DNA of 64,000 bases from Leptolyngbya subtilissima AS-A7 (GTDB lineage Bacteria > Cyanobacteriota > Cyanobacteriia > Phormidesmidales > Phormidesmidaceae), in the NCBI RefSeq assembly GCF_039962255.1, contig NZ_JAMPKY010000002.1:434001-498000 (forward strand), read 5' to 3'. The notes under the pieces are model-generated. The model was not told the DNA's origin and did not search any database. It worked only from the letters and a program-made list of their open reading frames with translations. This document shows, piece by piece, positions 1 through 8,124 of the stretch (within the stretch, counting starts at the first letter, position 1; each line of letters starts with the position of its first letter). A program made the position numbers and the translations under genes.

Positions 1-410
1 ATGCCTGACAGCACGACTGCGATCGCTTTATTGCCCCAATCCGCGGCCAACGACTCAAAAAACGCATCCCCCGGCATATATTTGCCCTGAGTTTTCTGGC
101 GCGCCGCCAGACAAAAGGCCCCATCTATCAATGTCATTTGGGTGTTGGGCGGAATCACGTAAATCTGGTTGGGCGCGATCGCCATCTGGTCTTGCACCTG
201 CTGCACCGCCATTGGGGTGACTCTACCTAAGATCTCAGCCAGTTGGCTCTCATGGTCAGGCGCTAGATGCTGAATCAGCACAAATGCCATACCCGTGTCG
301 GCTGGCAAGTTAGAGATCAAGTTTATGAACGCTTCCAGGCCACCCGCAGAAGCAGCCATCCCCACAACCGGAAACGGCGCATCGGTTCTAACTGAAGGAT
401 TTAAATCCAT
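1..410 (-). CDS. CheB-type methylesterase domain protein (partial)
   Basis: The reading frame starts at the ATG complementary to 408-410 and runs off the left edge, so only about 136 N-terminal residues are visible. They read as a CheB protein-glutamate methylesterase domain: an N-terminal PVVGMAASAGG segment with the nucleophile serine, an IQHLAPDH segment with the catalytic histidine, then IYVIPPN. The frame breaks off at VVLSGM, just before the expected catalytic aspartate. There is no receiver domain ahead of the CheB domain. This suggests either a stand-alone CheB or the start of a large CheB-CheR-PAS-kinase fusion, both common in cyanobacteria. The edge prevents a decision. Its role would be deamidation or demethylation of chemoreceptors, or an output domain of a hybrid signalling protein. 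Confidence 0.85.
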   Translation of the reverse strand, partial: MDLNPSVRTDAPFPVVGMAASAGGLEAFINLISNLPADTGMAFVLIQHLAPDHESQLAEILGRVTPMAVQQVQDQMAIAPNQIYVIPPNTQMTLIDGAFCLAARQKTQGKYMPGDAFFESLAADWGNKAIAVVLSG

Positions 411-474
411 GAAAGCAAAAATGATGTACTAAGTAATTTGTTAAAAGAAGTGACGAACAATACAAGCACGCTGA

Positions 475-501
475 GTTTCAGAACTAAAAATGTTCTGAAA
501 C
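475..501. repeat. 10-bp perfect inverted repeat upstream of the CheB gene
   Basis: GTTTCAGAAC (475-484) and GTTCTGAAAC (492-501) are perfect inverse complements around a 7-base A/T loop. The repeat lies 65 bases upstream of the CheB start, in a spacer with no convincing gene. No T-run follows on either strand, so a regulator operator is as likely as a hairpin. Confidence 0.5.
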
Positions 502-1032
502 GTTATATCTACCATTGTGCTCTTCTGGAACAACTATATAGATCGAGAAGTTTCAGCACATCTCCCTTTTGAGGCGAAAGTATCCGGGCATCAGCCGTGC
601 CCTTGACGACGTAGGAAAAAGCTGATGCCAACCTTCAAGATCATGGTGAAGTGTTTTTTCCTTAAGACTCCAGAGCCTGGAGTGACCCCAGAGCAGGCCA
701 TAGAGTGGCCCAGAGTAGTTGCCCCGCGCCACAGAGCAGCAACACAATCTCTCTCAGCAGCTCTTTCGTGAAACGTTCCAAAATTTGTCCACCACTGTGC
801 TCGACAGTAGGAACAAAGCTAAGCAAACCAGCACATAGACAATGCCGCTGATTTGGGCAAGCAGACAAACGCTCCTAGTGATTCTTTTTTAGACAGAACA
901 AGATAGGACAGGGTAAGTACTAAAAAGACCCGCGATCGCCCTCACTCAGAGCCGTACTAGAAGACGAAACGGCGATCGCAGTGAATCGAGCCGCTCAACC
1001 AGCACCAGCAGGGCTGCTAGGAGGAAAAATGG
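502..1032. other. Intergenic stretch without recognisable gene
   Basis: Short open frames here (for example 553-747 and 662-868, both minus) have no recognisable domain and no ribosome-binding site. I regard them as chance. The stretch holds GCGATCGC-type sites near 932 and 971 and nothing else that I can support. Confidence 0.5.
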
Positions 1033-1542
1033 CTAAGCATCAATTTGGTTACGCGTCATGAGAAAACCTAATCCAATCAACACAAAGCCGATTAGAAAAA
1101 AGGCCGCGTCGTAGACTAAATAATTAGGTCCCGGCCGGATGTGGTGCAGCCCCAGCAGAGCGTGAAAAAAGACGCTGTCGAAGAGCTGGAATCCGCCCCA
1201 CCCCATCAAAATCCATCCCACAAAAGCTGAGGTGGTGAGGGGCACAATGGGGACCTGCTGCATACCGCGCCACAGCACAGCCAGCCCAACCACGATGACC
1301 AACCACATGCCAGCGCTCAAAACTCCATCCCAAAAAACGTTGCGCTGCAAACCTACCAAAGTGTTCATTGGTACCCGGCCCGAAACCAGGTGGTGCCACT
1401 GCAACAGCATGTGCAAAACAATGGCGTCAATAAAGCCGCCCAGACCAAACCCGATCAAAAACCCGGCCACCTTAAACGGCCTAACGTTGATCGGAAAAGC
1501 ACTGGGCTTTTCTGCCGTACCTGAGGAAGGAGAGTCGATCAT
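1033..1542 (-). CDS. DUF2243 family membrane protein
   Basis: A small integral membrane protein with four hydrophobic segments. It carries the DUF2243 hallmarks: GFGLGGFIDAIVLH followed by LLQWHH near the N-terminus, and a second FFHALLGLHH motif near the C-terminus, placing two histidine clusters at membrane boundaries. The function of the family is unknown. I place the start at the ATG complementary to 1540-1542 (MIDSPSSG). An in-frame GTG at 1599 would add 19 residues, and neither start has a strong Shine-Dalgarno sequence. The gene stands alone on the minus strand and the next gene upstream is 270 bases away. Confidence 0.8.
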   Translation of the reverse strand: MIDSPSSGTAEKPSAFPINVRPFKVAGFLIGFGLGGFIDAIVLHMLLQWHHLVSGRVPMNTLVGLQRNVFWDGVLSAGMWLVIVVGLAVLWRGMQQVPIVPLTTSAFVGWILMGWGGFQLFDSVFFHALLGLHHIRPGPNYLVYDAAFFLIGFVLIGLGFLMTRNQIDA

Positions 1543-1814
1543 GGCTAATAGTGGTGGCTCTAGCTTGCAAAACAGCCTCGCCAACACCTCAGCGCGCACC
1601 TGCTGCGATCGCGGCTTTGGTCTCAGTCACGACTTGTCGAGGAAGGCTAAGATCGCGTTAGAAAGGCTTTATCTAGGTCGTCGTTTTCAGTCTAGAAATG
1701 GGAGTCTAGGACATCCTCATTAGAAAGGAATAGATTGACGTTTAGGCGATCGCCCAACTAATCTAAAAGCTACCAATCGCCTCTAGCGCAATCGTTCTTT
1801 CCAATTAGAATCGA

Positions 1815-2387
1815 CTACTTAGAATCGACTTCAGACTGCGGCATGGGATAGACATCCCAGGTTTGAATGCTGTGGCCAGCTAAAACCGACTCAGCCTGGC
1901 TCACTTCCTCCTGACTGCCATCGACAATCACCATAAACTCTGCGCCAATTAAGCGATCGCTAAAGACTCCAGCCTGGTCTTCGGAAACGCCTAAAGAACG
2001 CAACCCAGCCTTGAGGTTTGACGTCGCCAAGGCCCCTGCCCCTTGTCCAGCTGCCAACGTAGCCAAAGCCGCACCAACGGAGCCTGCCGCTATCACCGCG
2101 CCCGCCCCAGGAATCATTGCCAAACCGGTCAGGCCGCCTAGCAAACCACCCCAAAATCCTCCTGCTAGAGCATTTTGCGGCAGTCGTTTAGAGTCGTTGA
2201 TGTCTTGCCCTTCAACCTCAGAGCCTGTCTTAACGCCCCCCGCCACCACATCGTCTGCTAACTGCTTGGCCAAAATTGAGATCTGGCCCATCGGAAAGTC
2301 GGATGATTGTAAGGCTCGAATAGCTTGCTCGGCCTGCTCCTCCTTAGGGAAAAAACCGATGCCTCTGTGGGTATATTGCTCTGTCAT
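1815..2387 (-). CDS. General stress protein 17M-like, glycine-zipper protein
   Basis: 190 residues. The N-terminal part (HRGIGFFPKEEQAEQAIRAL) matches the ferredoxin-like fold of the YflT/GSP17M family. The centre (about 75-120) is a Gly/Ala-rich hydrophobic hairpin of the glycine-zipper type seen in outer-membrane or lipid-inserting stress proteins. The C-terminal part (FSDRLIGAEFMVIVDG) resembles a second alpha/beta repeat. Homologues in cyanobacteria are small stress-associated proteins without known biochemistry. It is monocistronic, with GGAG-type sequence just upstream of the ATG complementary to 2385-2387. Function is inferred only from domain type. Confidence 0.65.
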   Translation of the reverse strand: MTEQYTHRGIGFFPKEEQAEQAIRALQSSDFPMGQISILAKQLADDVVAGGVKTGSEVEGQDINDSKRLPQNALAGGFWGGLLGGLTGLAMIPGAGAVIAAGSVGAALATLAAGQGAGALATSNLKAGLRSLGVSEDQAGVFSDRLIGAEFMVIVDGSQEEVSQAESVLAGHSIQTWDVYPMPQSEVDSK

Positions 2388-2606
2388 GGTGTCTCCTAGT
2401 CAGCCCCGTTTAAGGCTGTTACAGTAATGCTTTTATCCATGCTTTACCTTTCCAGAGCAATCCTCAACGGTCAAAGGTCGTAACCTAATTTTTGACGCCA
2501 TAAAAAAGCGCAGTTAGTCCCTTCTAACTGCGCGGCTTCTCACGACTAAGCTTTATGATTCATGACAACTTCACGTGAGAAAGACTTAGATTTTTTGAGC
2601 CCCTTG

Positions 2607-2899
2607 TTAGCCAAATCGCCCAGCTGTAGTGGCAATCAAAAAGGCTGCGTAGGTGAGGGTATAACCTAGAGTAAAGTGGGCTACACCGACTAACTAACCC
2701 TGGACAATCGACATGGCAATGGGTTTGTCTTTCCAACGCACTAGGTTGGCCAACTAGTCTTCTACACCGTTTACAGAGACGTTCTATCTTGGCTACGAAG
2801 CTTAGACAGAGATCGCCGTCTTGTTCATGACAATGCTGTCAGCCCTGTGTAGAGATTAGGGCTAAGCTGCACCGGCGTGTTGGCAGCGGCAGGCTCATG
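2607..2899 (-). pseudogene. Decayed gene for an unidentified membrane protein
   Basis: In the minus frame ending at TAA (complement of 2607-2609), a protein-like sequence can be read through three in-frame stops (complements of 2694-2696, 2754-2756 and 2784-2786). The pieces read NVSVNGVED, then LANLVRWKDKPIAMSIVQG, then LVGVAHFTLGYTL followed by TYAAFLIATTAGRFG. The last is a clear transmembrane helix. Further upstream, in another frame, HEPAAANTPVQLSPNLYTG also looks protein-like. Several stops plus a frame change point to a dead gene. I cannot name the family. Basis is visual reading only. Confidence 0.4.
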
Positions 2900-3093
2900 T
2901 TGTTAGCAATGAGGTCATAAAGCTAGCCAGAATTTCTCGCAATGCTGAAACCCTACCTAAATATCGTGGGGATCGTCGGTTCGAGTTCAATTACGTCCAT
3001 CTTCTAAAAATGCTTGAGCAAGCTAACCTTGCTTAACCAAACAGAACCTAAGAGCGGTGGGCTTAGAAGGCCAAGCCTACCACTCCCAGATCA

Positions 3094-3546
3094 TTAAACG
3101 CTGAGGCTGGTTTCTTTGTCGGGTGCAACAAACCCAAAATAGCCCGCTATCAACGCTGTAACGGCGTTGAACCAAACGTTGTTGCCAAAAATCGGCATCA
3201 AGCCAAACGTGGTATGAGCCACGGGTACCAAACCCATAATGGCAATCAACAGATAAGAAATTGCAAAGAACCGATTAAACAAACGGGCACCACCTACCGT
3301 GGTAGAAGCCGAGATCCCAAAGATGCCCACCGCTAGGTGAACTAGGTTGTGCATTAAGTTGATCGGGAAAAGGCCAAAAAGATAGCCAAAACCCTGTACA
3401 TAGGTATCTCCCATATCAATTGGAAGAGGGGCAGCGCTGGCCATGTCCGGTGAGGGAAGCGTTACAAGCGCTGGAACAAACCCAGCCAAACCCAAAACCG
3501 TAAATAAAATGCCTAAAACTAGTGCACAGTTGCGTTCTCTCATCAT
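3094..3546 (-). CDS. DUF4383 family membrane protein
   Basis: About 150 residues with four hydrophobic segments. The pattern FGYLFGLFPINLMHNLVHLAVG in the middle is the family signature of DUF4383, whose function is unknown. The start is set at the first of two adjacent ATG codons (complements of 3544-3546 and 3541-3543), because AAAGGAGC lies five bases upstream. An upstream in-frame start at 3582 would read through that Shine-Dalgarno sequence and is less likely. The gene is alone on its strand. The hairpin element at 3583-3675 lies immediately upstream and could lie in its 5' region. Confidence 0.8.
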   Translation of the reverse strand: MMRERNCALVLGILFTVLGLAGFVPALVTLPSPDMASAAPLPIDMGDTYVQGFGYLFGLFPINLMHNLVHLAVGIFGISASTTVGGARLFNRFFAISYLLIAIMGLVPVAHTTFGLMPIFGNNVWFNAVTALIAGYFGFVAPDKETSLSV

Positions 3547-3582
3547 TAAGCTCCTTTGGTTGACTTTGTCGCTCTTAACCAA

Positions 3583-3675
3583 GAGTGTTCCGCCAAATAC
3601 TTATTCAAGATTCTGCTGGGCCAGACTAAGGGCCGAGCCCTATGCTTGATCAGAATAGTTTTGGGTGGAACACTC
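3583..3675. repeat. 93-base long-hairpin element
   Basis: The ends pair: 3583-3594 with 3664-3675 gives 12 base pairs including one G-T, and after one bulged base 3595-3597 with 3660-3662 adds three more. Inside, ATTCTG (3610-3615) pairs with CAGAAT (3651-3656), and AGGGC-CGA-GCCCT (3629-3641) makes a tight inner hairpin. The whole element can therefore fold as one long rod. It sits between the start of the DUF4383 gene and the ArfB gene. It could be a small mobile palindromic repeat or a structured leader or RNA; no T-run marks it as a simple terminator. Confidence 0.55.
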
Positions 3676-3865
3676 CAAAACGCCCGCCCTACAAGAAGAA
3701 AGCACCCTGCGAGCAACGTTCTGACTTCAAAGTAAATAAACCCGTCGAGCAGGTAATCAACCAGAATGTAGAGATGCCACACGGCATGAAGTCGTTACCT
3801 GACAAGGCTTTATGCTGCATCCTGGCTCAATCTGGCTATGGTGTAGATAGCGTCCTCAATTTTTC

Positions 3866-4279
3866 ATGCTGCAAATTACCAACCGCACTGCCATTCCGCT
3901 GAGCGAGATTGAGCTGAGCGCCGTCCGCTCTCAGGGGGCGGGGGGCCAAAACGTCAACAAAGTTGCCACTGCCATTCACCTGCGGTTTGACATCAATGCA
4001 TCTTCTCTATCGCCCCTCTACAAAGAACGTCTGCTCAACCTCAACGACAGCCGCATCACCAAAGAGGGAATTGTCATCATTAAAGCCCAGCAGCATCGCA
4101 CCCAAGAGCAAAACAGAGAAGATGCCCTCGATCGCCTCAAGGGTTTAGTTCAAAGCGTTACTGTTACGCCTAAAAAGCGCAAACCCACCAAACCCTCAAA
4201 AACTGCCAAGAGAAAACGCCTCGACAGCAAAGCTAAGCGTGGGCAGATTAAATCTCTGCGGGGGAATGTGCGCGACTGA
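3866..4279 (+). CDS. arfB: ArfB/YaeJ-type peptide-release (ribosome rescue) protein
   Basis: 137 residues. The single domain is the class I release-factor catalytic domain, with the GGQ loop at about residues 26-28 (GAGGQNVNK) that triggers peptidyl-tRNA hydrolysis. A lysine/arginine-rich tail follows (about 100-137), typical of ArfB, which inserts into the empty mRNA channel of stalled ribosomes. There are no codon-recognition domains, so it is not RF1 or RF2. The start codon has no clear Shine-Dalgarno sequence. It is single-gene, with 80 bases to the next start. Confidence 0.88.
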   Translation: MLQITNRTAIPLSEIELSAVRSQGAGGQNVNKVATAIHLRFDINASSLSPLYKERLLNLNDSRITKEGIVIIKAQQHRTQEQNREDALDRLKGLVQSVTVTPKKRKPTKPSKTAKRKRLDSKAKRGQIKSLRGNVRD

Positions 4280-4359
4280 GATGCCTTTGTCGCTGCCTAA
4301 TAGCGGGCAAAAATCTTTCTGTTAACCCGTGCCCAGTCTGACAAACCCTGCTAATGTGA

Positions 4360-4998
4360 ATGTCTGAATTCTGCCGCCAACGGGTGAAGACATCGCCAGT
4401 GCTAGCACCATTCGAACTACTGTGGGCTCTGATTGGGTTGGTTCTCACCATTGTGGCCACCTGGATGGAAGCTTTTACCCTCAACGCTCCCTGGACTTGG
4501 GGTCAGTCTGGTATGGCGCTGCTGTCGCTGGGGGTGAGCTTTCAGGTGGGGGCTGTGCTGCTGACCGGCTGCGTGGGAGGCAAAAACGCGGCGGCGCTGT
4601 CGCAGGTTGCTTACCTAGTGCTGGGGCTGGCGCTGTTTCGAGTGTTTGAGTTTCCGGTATTTACCCAGGGGGGCGGGCTGAGCTACGTGCGCGAGCCGGG
4701 CTTTGGCTATCTGATTGGTTTTGTGCCCGCTGGGTGGGTATGCGGCTACCTGGCCTTTCAAAACCCACCCAAGCTAGAAACCTTGGCACTGAGCTGCCTT
4801 AGCGGGTTGGGCATCATCCACGGACTGGGCATTATTTACCTGACTCTCGCCTCCCTGCTAGGCTGGTTGCAGACTGTATCGGCCTCCTACTGGGAGCTGC
4901 TGGTGGGCTATTCTATTTTGCCGATACCGGGCCATCTGGTGATAGTGTGTGCGGTGGCAGTGCTGTCGCTGGTGCTGCGACAGCTGTTGTTCTACTAG
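4360..4998 (+). CDS. bioY: Biotin transporter BioY (S component)
   Basis: 212 residues, about six transmembrane helices. The motif GFGYLIGFVPAGWVCGYLAF is the conserved biotin-binding segment of BioY, the substrate-capture subunit of an ECF-type transporter; a second conserved stretch is SGLGIIHGLGIIYL. No ATPase or EcfT gene lies nearby, so it must work alone or with a shared energy module elsewhere. The gene ends four bases before the lspA start, so the two are almost certainly cotranscribed. In some cyanobacterial annotations this family carries only a DUF name, but the motif supports BioY. Confidence 0.82.
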   Translation: MSEFCRQRVKTSPVLAPFELLWALIGLVLTIVATWMEAFTLNAPWTWGQSGMALLSLGVSFQVGAVLLTGCVGGKNAAALSQVAYLVLGLALFRVFEFPVFTQGGGLSYVREPGFGYLIGFVPAGWVCGYLAFQNPPKLETLALSCLSGLGIIHGLGIIYLTLASLLGWLQTVSASYWELLVGYSILPIPGHLVIVCAVAVLSLVLRQLLFY

Positions 4999-5002
4999 GC
5001 CC

Positions 5003-5482
5003 ATGAGAGTGCGCAATCGTTGGTTTTGGATCGCCGCTGGGGTTGGGCTAGCCCTCGATCAGCTAACTAAGTTTTGGGTAGCTCAAACTTTTGAACTCAC
5101 CACCCCACCCGACTCGCTGCCAATCTGGCCAGGGGTGTTTTACTTTACCTATGTAACCAACAGCGGGGCCGCCTTCAGCCTGTTTAGCAACAACGGTGAA
5201 TGGCTTAAGTGGCTATCGCTAGCCGTCAGTCTGGGACTGATTGCTCTGGGTTTAAAAGCACGATTGCCCAACCGCTGGGAGCAGGTGGGCTACGGGCTGA
5301 TTCTCAGCGGAGCACTGGGCAACGGCATCGATCGCCTCCTGTCTGGCGAAGTCATTGACTTCCTAGACTTTCGGCTAATTCGCTTCCCGATTTTTAACGT
5401 AGCCGATGTCTGCATCAACATCGGCATCGTCTGCCTGCTCGTGGCGGCGCTCAAAGAACCGCCGAAGCGAGGAGAGGGGTAA
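5003..5482 (+). CDS. lspA: Signal peptidase II (prolipoprotein signal peptidase)
   Basis: 159 residues from the ATG at 5003, with four membrane segments. The two catalytic aspartates are in GNGIDRL and FNVADVCINIG. LspA cleaves lipid-modified prolipoproteins in the cytoplasmic membrane. The frame is open upstream to 4949, but that would overlap bioY. The ATG at 5003 begins directly after the bioY stop and gives the usual family length (MRVRNRWFWIAAG start). It is convergent with the glycogen phosphorylase gene, with an 83-base G-rich spacer between them. Confidence 0.93.
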   Translation: MRVRNRWFWIAAGVGLALDQLTKFWVAQTFELTTPPDSLPIWPGVFYFTYVTNSGAAFSLFSNNGEWLKWLSLAVSLGLIALGLKARLPNRWEQVGYGLILSGALGNGIDRLLSGEVIDFLDFRLIRFPIFNVADVCINIGIVCLLVAALKEPPKRGEG

Positions 5483-5565
5483 ATGGGTGAGAGGGTGGAT
5501 GGGTAGGGGGGTAGGATCAACGGAATCGCTCATCCACCCGACTACTCATCCACCCATCCACCCTC
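5483..5565. repeat. G/C-biased inverted repeat between convergent lspA and glgP
   Basis: The plus strand goes from a GGGTGGATGGGTAGG type tract into CCACCCATCCACCCT type tract. The two halves are inverse complements, so the spacer can form a long hairpin that could end transcription from both sides. Similar GATGGGTGGG-like tracts occur at about 9857-9890, 32733-32760 and 59628-59660. Confidence 0.5.
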
Positions 5566-8097
5566 CTACTCTCCAGCCACCGGCACCGCCTTCACCTTCC
5601 AGATCTCGCGGGCATAGTCAGCGATCGTGCGATCGGCGGAGAACTTGCCGATGCGAGCGGTGTTAAGAATGGCCATGCGTACCCAGCGATCGCGGTCTTC
5701 ATAGGTGCGGCTGACATGCTCTTGGCACTGCACATAGGCGGCAAAGTCAGCCATCACCATGTAGGGGTCATCCACCAACAGCGAGTCGAGGATGGGCAAG
5801 AACAGGTCGGGCTCGCCGGGCGAAAACAGCCCTGAGGCGATCACATCCAGGGTGCGCTTTAGCTCAGGGTTGGTGTCGTAGTAATACCAGGGGTTGTGGC
5901 CCACGGCCTTGCAGGCGGCGACCTGCTCAGTGGTCAGACCAAACAGGAAGAAGTTGTCGGCTCCCACCTCTTCGCGGATTTCCACATTGGCGCCGTCGAG
6001 GGTGCCGATAGTGAGTGCGCCGTTAAGGGCAAACTTCATGTTGCCAGTGCCCGAGGCCTCCATGCCAGCGGTTGAGATCTGCTCTGACAGGTCAGAGGCT
6101 GGGAATAGTCGCTGGGCCTGGGAGACGTTGTAGTTGGGCAAAAATACCACTTTCAGCCGCCCGGCCACAATCGGGTCGTTGTTGACCACATCGGCGACAG
6201 CGTTGACCAGCTTCACCACTAGCTTAGCCATGGCGTAGCCGGGGGCCGCTTTGCCGCCAAAGATCACCGTGCGGGGCACGACGTGATCCCCAGGGTTTTG
6301 CACCATGCGGTTGTAGAGGGTAATCACGTGCAGCACGTTCATCAGCTGCCGCTTGTACTCGTGGATGCGCTTAATCTGCACATCAAACATCGAGTCGGGG
6401 TTGACCTCTATACCCACGGTGTCGTGGATGTAACGGGCCAAGCTCCACTTGTTTTCTTGCTTGATGGCCTGCCAGGCGTGGCGAAACACCTCGTTGTCTA
6501 GGTGAGCTTCTAGCTGCTTGAGATCATCAAGGTTGGTGATCCAGCTGTCGCCGATGGTTTCAGAAATCAGCTGCGCCAGGCGGGGGTTGCACTGCAATAG
6601 CCAGCGGCGGGGGGTAATGCCATTGGTCTTATTGCTGAATTTGTCGGGCCACAGCTCGTAGAAATCTTGCAGCACCTCCTGCTTGAGCAGCTCGGTGTGC
6701 AGAGCGGCGACGCCGTTAATGGCGTGGCTGCCGACGCAGGCCAGGTTGGCCATCCGCACCCGGCGCTCGCCGCCTTCTTCGATTAGCGAAAGGCGTTCGA
6801 GGCGATCGGGGTCGTTGGGGTAGCGCAGCTTGACCTGGGCTAGGAAGCGGTGGTTGATTTCGTAGATGATTTCGAGGTGGCGGGGCAGCAGCTTGCCAAA
6901 CAAGTCCACTGACCACTTCTCCAGCGCCTCAGGCATGAGGGTGTGGTTGGTGTAGCCAAAGGTGCGCTGGGTGATTTGCCAGGCGGCGGCCCACTCAAAG
7001 TTGTATTCGTCGATCAGCAGGCGCATGAGTTCGGCGACGCCAATAGCCGGGTGAGTGTCGTTAAGCTGAATGGCGGCAAACTCGGCCAAATTATCTAGGC
7101 TGCTGTGGTCGCGCAGGTGCAGGCGAATAATGTCTTGCAGCGAGCAGGCGACGAAGAAGTACTGCTGTTGCAGACGCAGCTCTTTGCCCTGGCGGGTCTC
7201 GTCGTTGGGATAGAGCACCTTGGTAATGTTCTCAGACATCATCTTGTTGGCTACCGCCCCAAAATAGTCGCCAGCGTTAAAGGCATCGAGGTCAAAGGCT
7301 TCTCCGGCCTCGGCCTTCCACAGCCGCAGCAGGTTGACGTTCTCGGTGCCATAGCCTGGCACCGGCACATCGTGGGGAATACCAATCACGGTCTGAGCTG
7401 GGATCCATCGCACCTGATAGTCGTCGTCGCCGTCTTTTTTGTAGACCTCAGTGTGACCGCCAAACTTGATTTCGACCCGATAGTCGGGGCGGGCAATTTC
7501 CCAGGGGTTGCCGTAGCTGAGCCATTTGTCGGGCGCTTCGACCTGGTGGCCTTGGCGAATCAGCTGGGTAAAGATGCCAAATTCGTAGCGAATGCCGTAG
7601 CCCACCGCCGGCAGGTTAAGGGTGGTGAGCGAATCCATAAAGCAGGCGGCCAGCCGACCCAGTCCACCATTACCTAGGCCAGGCTCAGCCTCGCGCTCTA
7701 GCAGTTCGTCGAGGTCGAGGCCGCAGTCGGCTAGGGCGTGGCGCATGGTGTCGTAGAGGCCCAAGTTGATGAGGCCATTGCCGAGCTGACGCCCCATCAA
7801 AAATTCGGCCGACATGTAATAGACCGTCTTCGCCCGCTCTTGAGCGTAGGTTTTAGCGGTGCGAATGCGCTTTTGCAGGAGCTGATTACGCACGCTGTGG
7901 GCCAGCGCTGTGTAGTAGTCGTGGGCGTTGGCAAACTGTTCATCTTTGCCCTGTACCCAGTACAAGTTGTTGACCAACGCCTGCTGAATTTGGCTCACCT
8001 GCGCTTCGGCATCGAGCGCAACACCTGCCGACTCTAACGACAGTGGCACCTCTGTCGTTGTGTTTGATTCGGGCAGACGAATAGATTGCTTAGCCAT
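5566..8097 (-). CDS. glgP: Glycogen phosphorylase
   Basis: About 843 residues, the full length of bacterial and plant-type glycogen/maltodextrin phosphorylases. It releases glucose-1-phosphate from alpha-1,4-glucan ends using pyridoxal phosphate. Visible landmarks are GNGGLGRLAACFMDS in the N-terminal half, the KRIHEYKRQ segment, and the PLP lysine in EASGTGNMKFALNGAL followed by TLDGANVEI. I start at MAKQSIRLP (ATG complement of 8095-8097) with AAGGG five bases upstream; an in-frame start at 8124 adds nine residues. Glycogen synthase lies 4.6 kb upstream on the same strand but is separated by the uracil cluster and a 1.1-kb spacer, so they are not one operon. Confidence 0.96.
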   Translation of the reverse strand: MAKQSIRLPESNTTTEVPLSLESAGVALDAEAQVSQIQQALVNNLYWVQGKDEQFANAHDYYTALAHSVRNQLLQKRIRTAKTYAQERAKTVYYMSAEFLMGRQLGNGLINLGLYDTMRHALADCGLDLDELLEREAEPGLGNGGLGRLAACFMDSLTTLNLPAVGYGIRYEFGIFTQLIRQGHQVEAPDKWLSYGNPWEIARPDYRVEIKFGGHTEVYKKDGDDDYQVRWIPAQTVIGIPHDVPVPGYGTENVNLLRLWKAEAGEAFDLDAFNAGDYFGAVANKMMSENITKVLYPNDETRQGKELRLQQQYFFVACSLQDIIRLHLRDHSSLDNLAEFAAIQLNDTHPAIGVAELMRLLIDEYNFEWAAAWQITQRTFGYTNHTLMPEALEKWSVDLFGKLLPRHLEIIYEINHRFLAQVKLRYPNDPDRLERLSLIEEGGERRVRMANLACVGSHAINGVAALHTELLKQEVLQDFYELWPDKFSNKTNGITPRRWLLQCNPRLAQLISETIGDSWITNLDDLKQLEAHLDNEVFRHAWQAIKQENKWSLARYIHDTVGIEVNPDSMFDVQIKRIHEYKRQLMNVLHVITLYNRMVQNPGDHVVPRTVIFGGKAAPGYAMAKLVVKLVNAVADVVNNDPIVAGRLKVVFLPNYNVSQAQRLFPASDLSEQISTAGMEASGTGNMKFALNGALTIGTLDGANVEIREEVGADNFFLFGLTTEQVAACKAVGHNPWYYYDTNPELKRTLDVIASGLFSPGEPDLFLPILDSLLVDDPYMVMADFAAYVQCQEHVSRTYEDRDRWVRMAILNTARIGKFSADRTIADYAREIWKVKAVPVAGE

Positions 8098-8124
8098 AAG
8101 AACCCTTAATACTGTAGTAATCAC

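Noticed and set aside
553-868. Two overlapping minus-strand open frames of 64 and 68 codons
   Set aside because: No domain, no Shine-Dalgarno sequence, and composition unlike the other genes.
3642-3902. 86-codon plus-strand frame upstream of the ArfB gene
   Set aside because: It lies across the hairpin element, overlaps the ArfB start, and has no protein-like features.
5406-5666. 86-codon plus-strand frame across the lspA/glgP spacer
   Set aside because: It reads through repeat DNA into glgP antisense.
7105-7677. 190-codon plus-strand frame inside glgP
   Set aside because: Antisense shadow of glgP; codon pattern is that of the complement strand.
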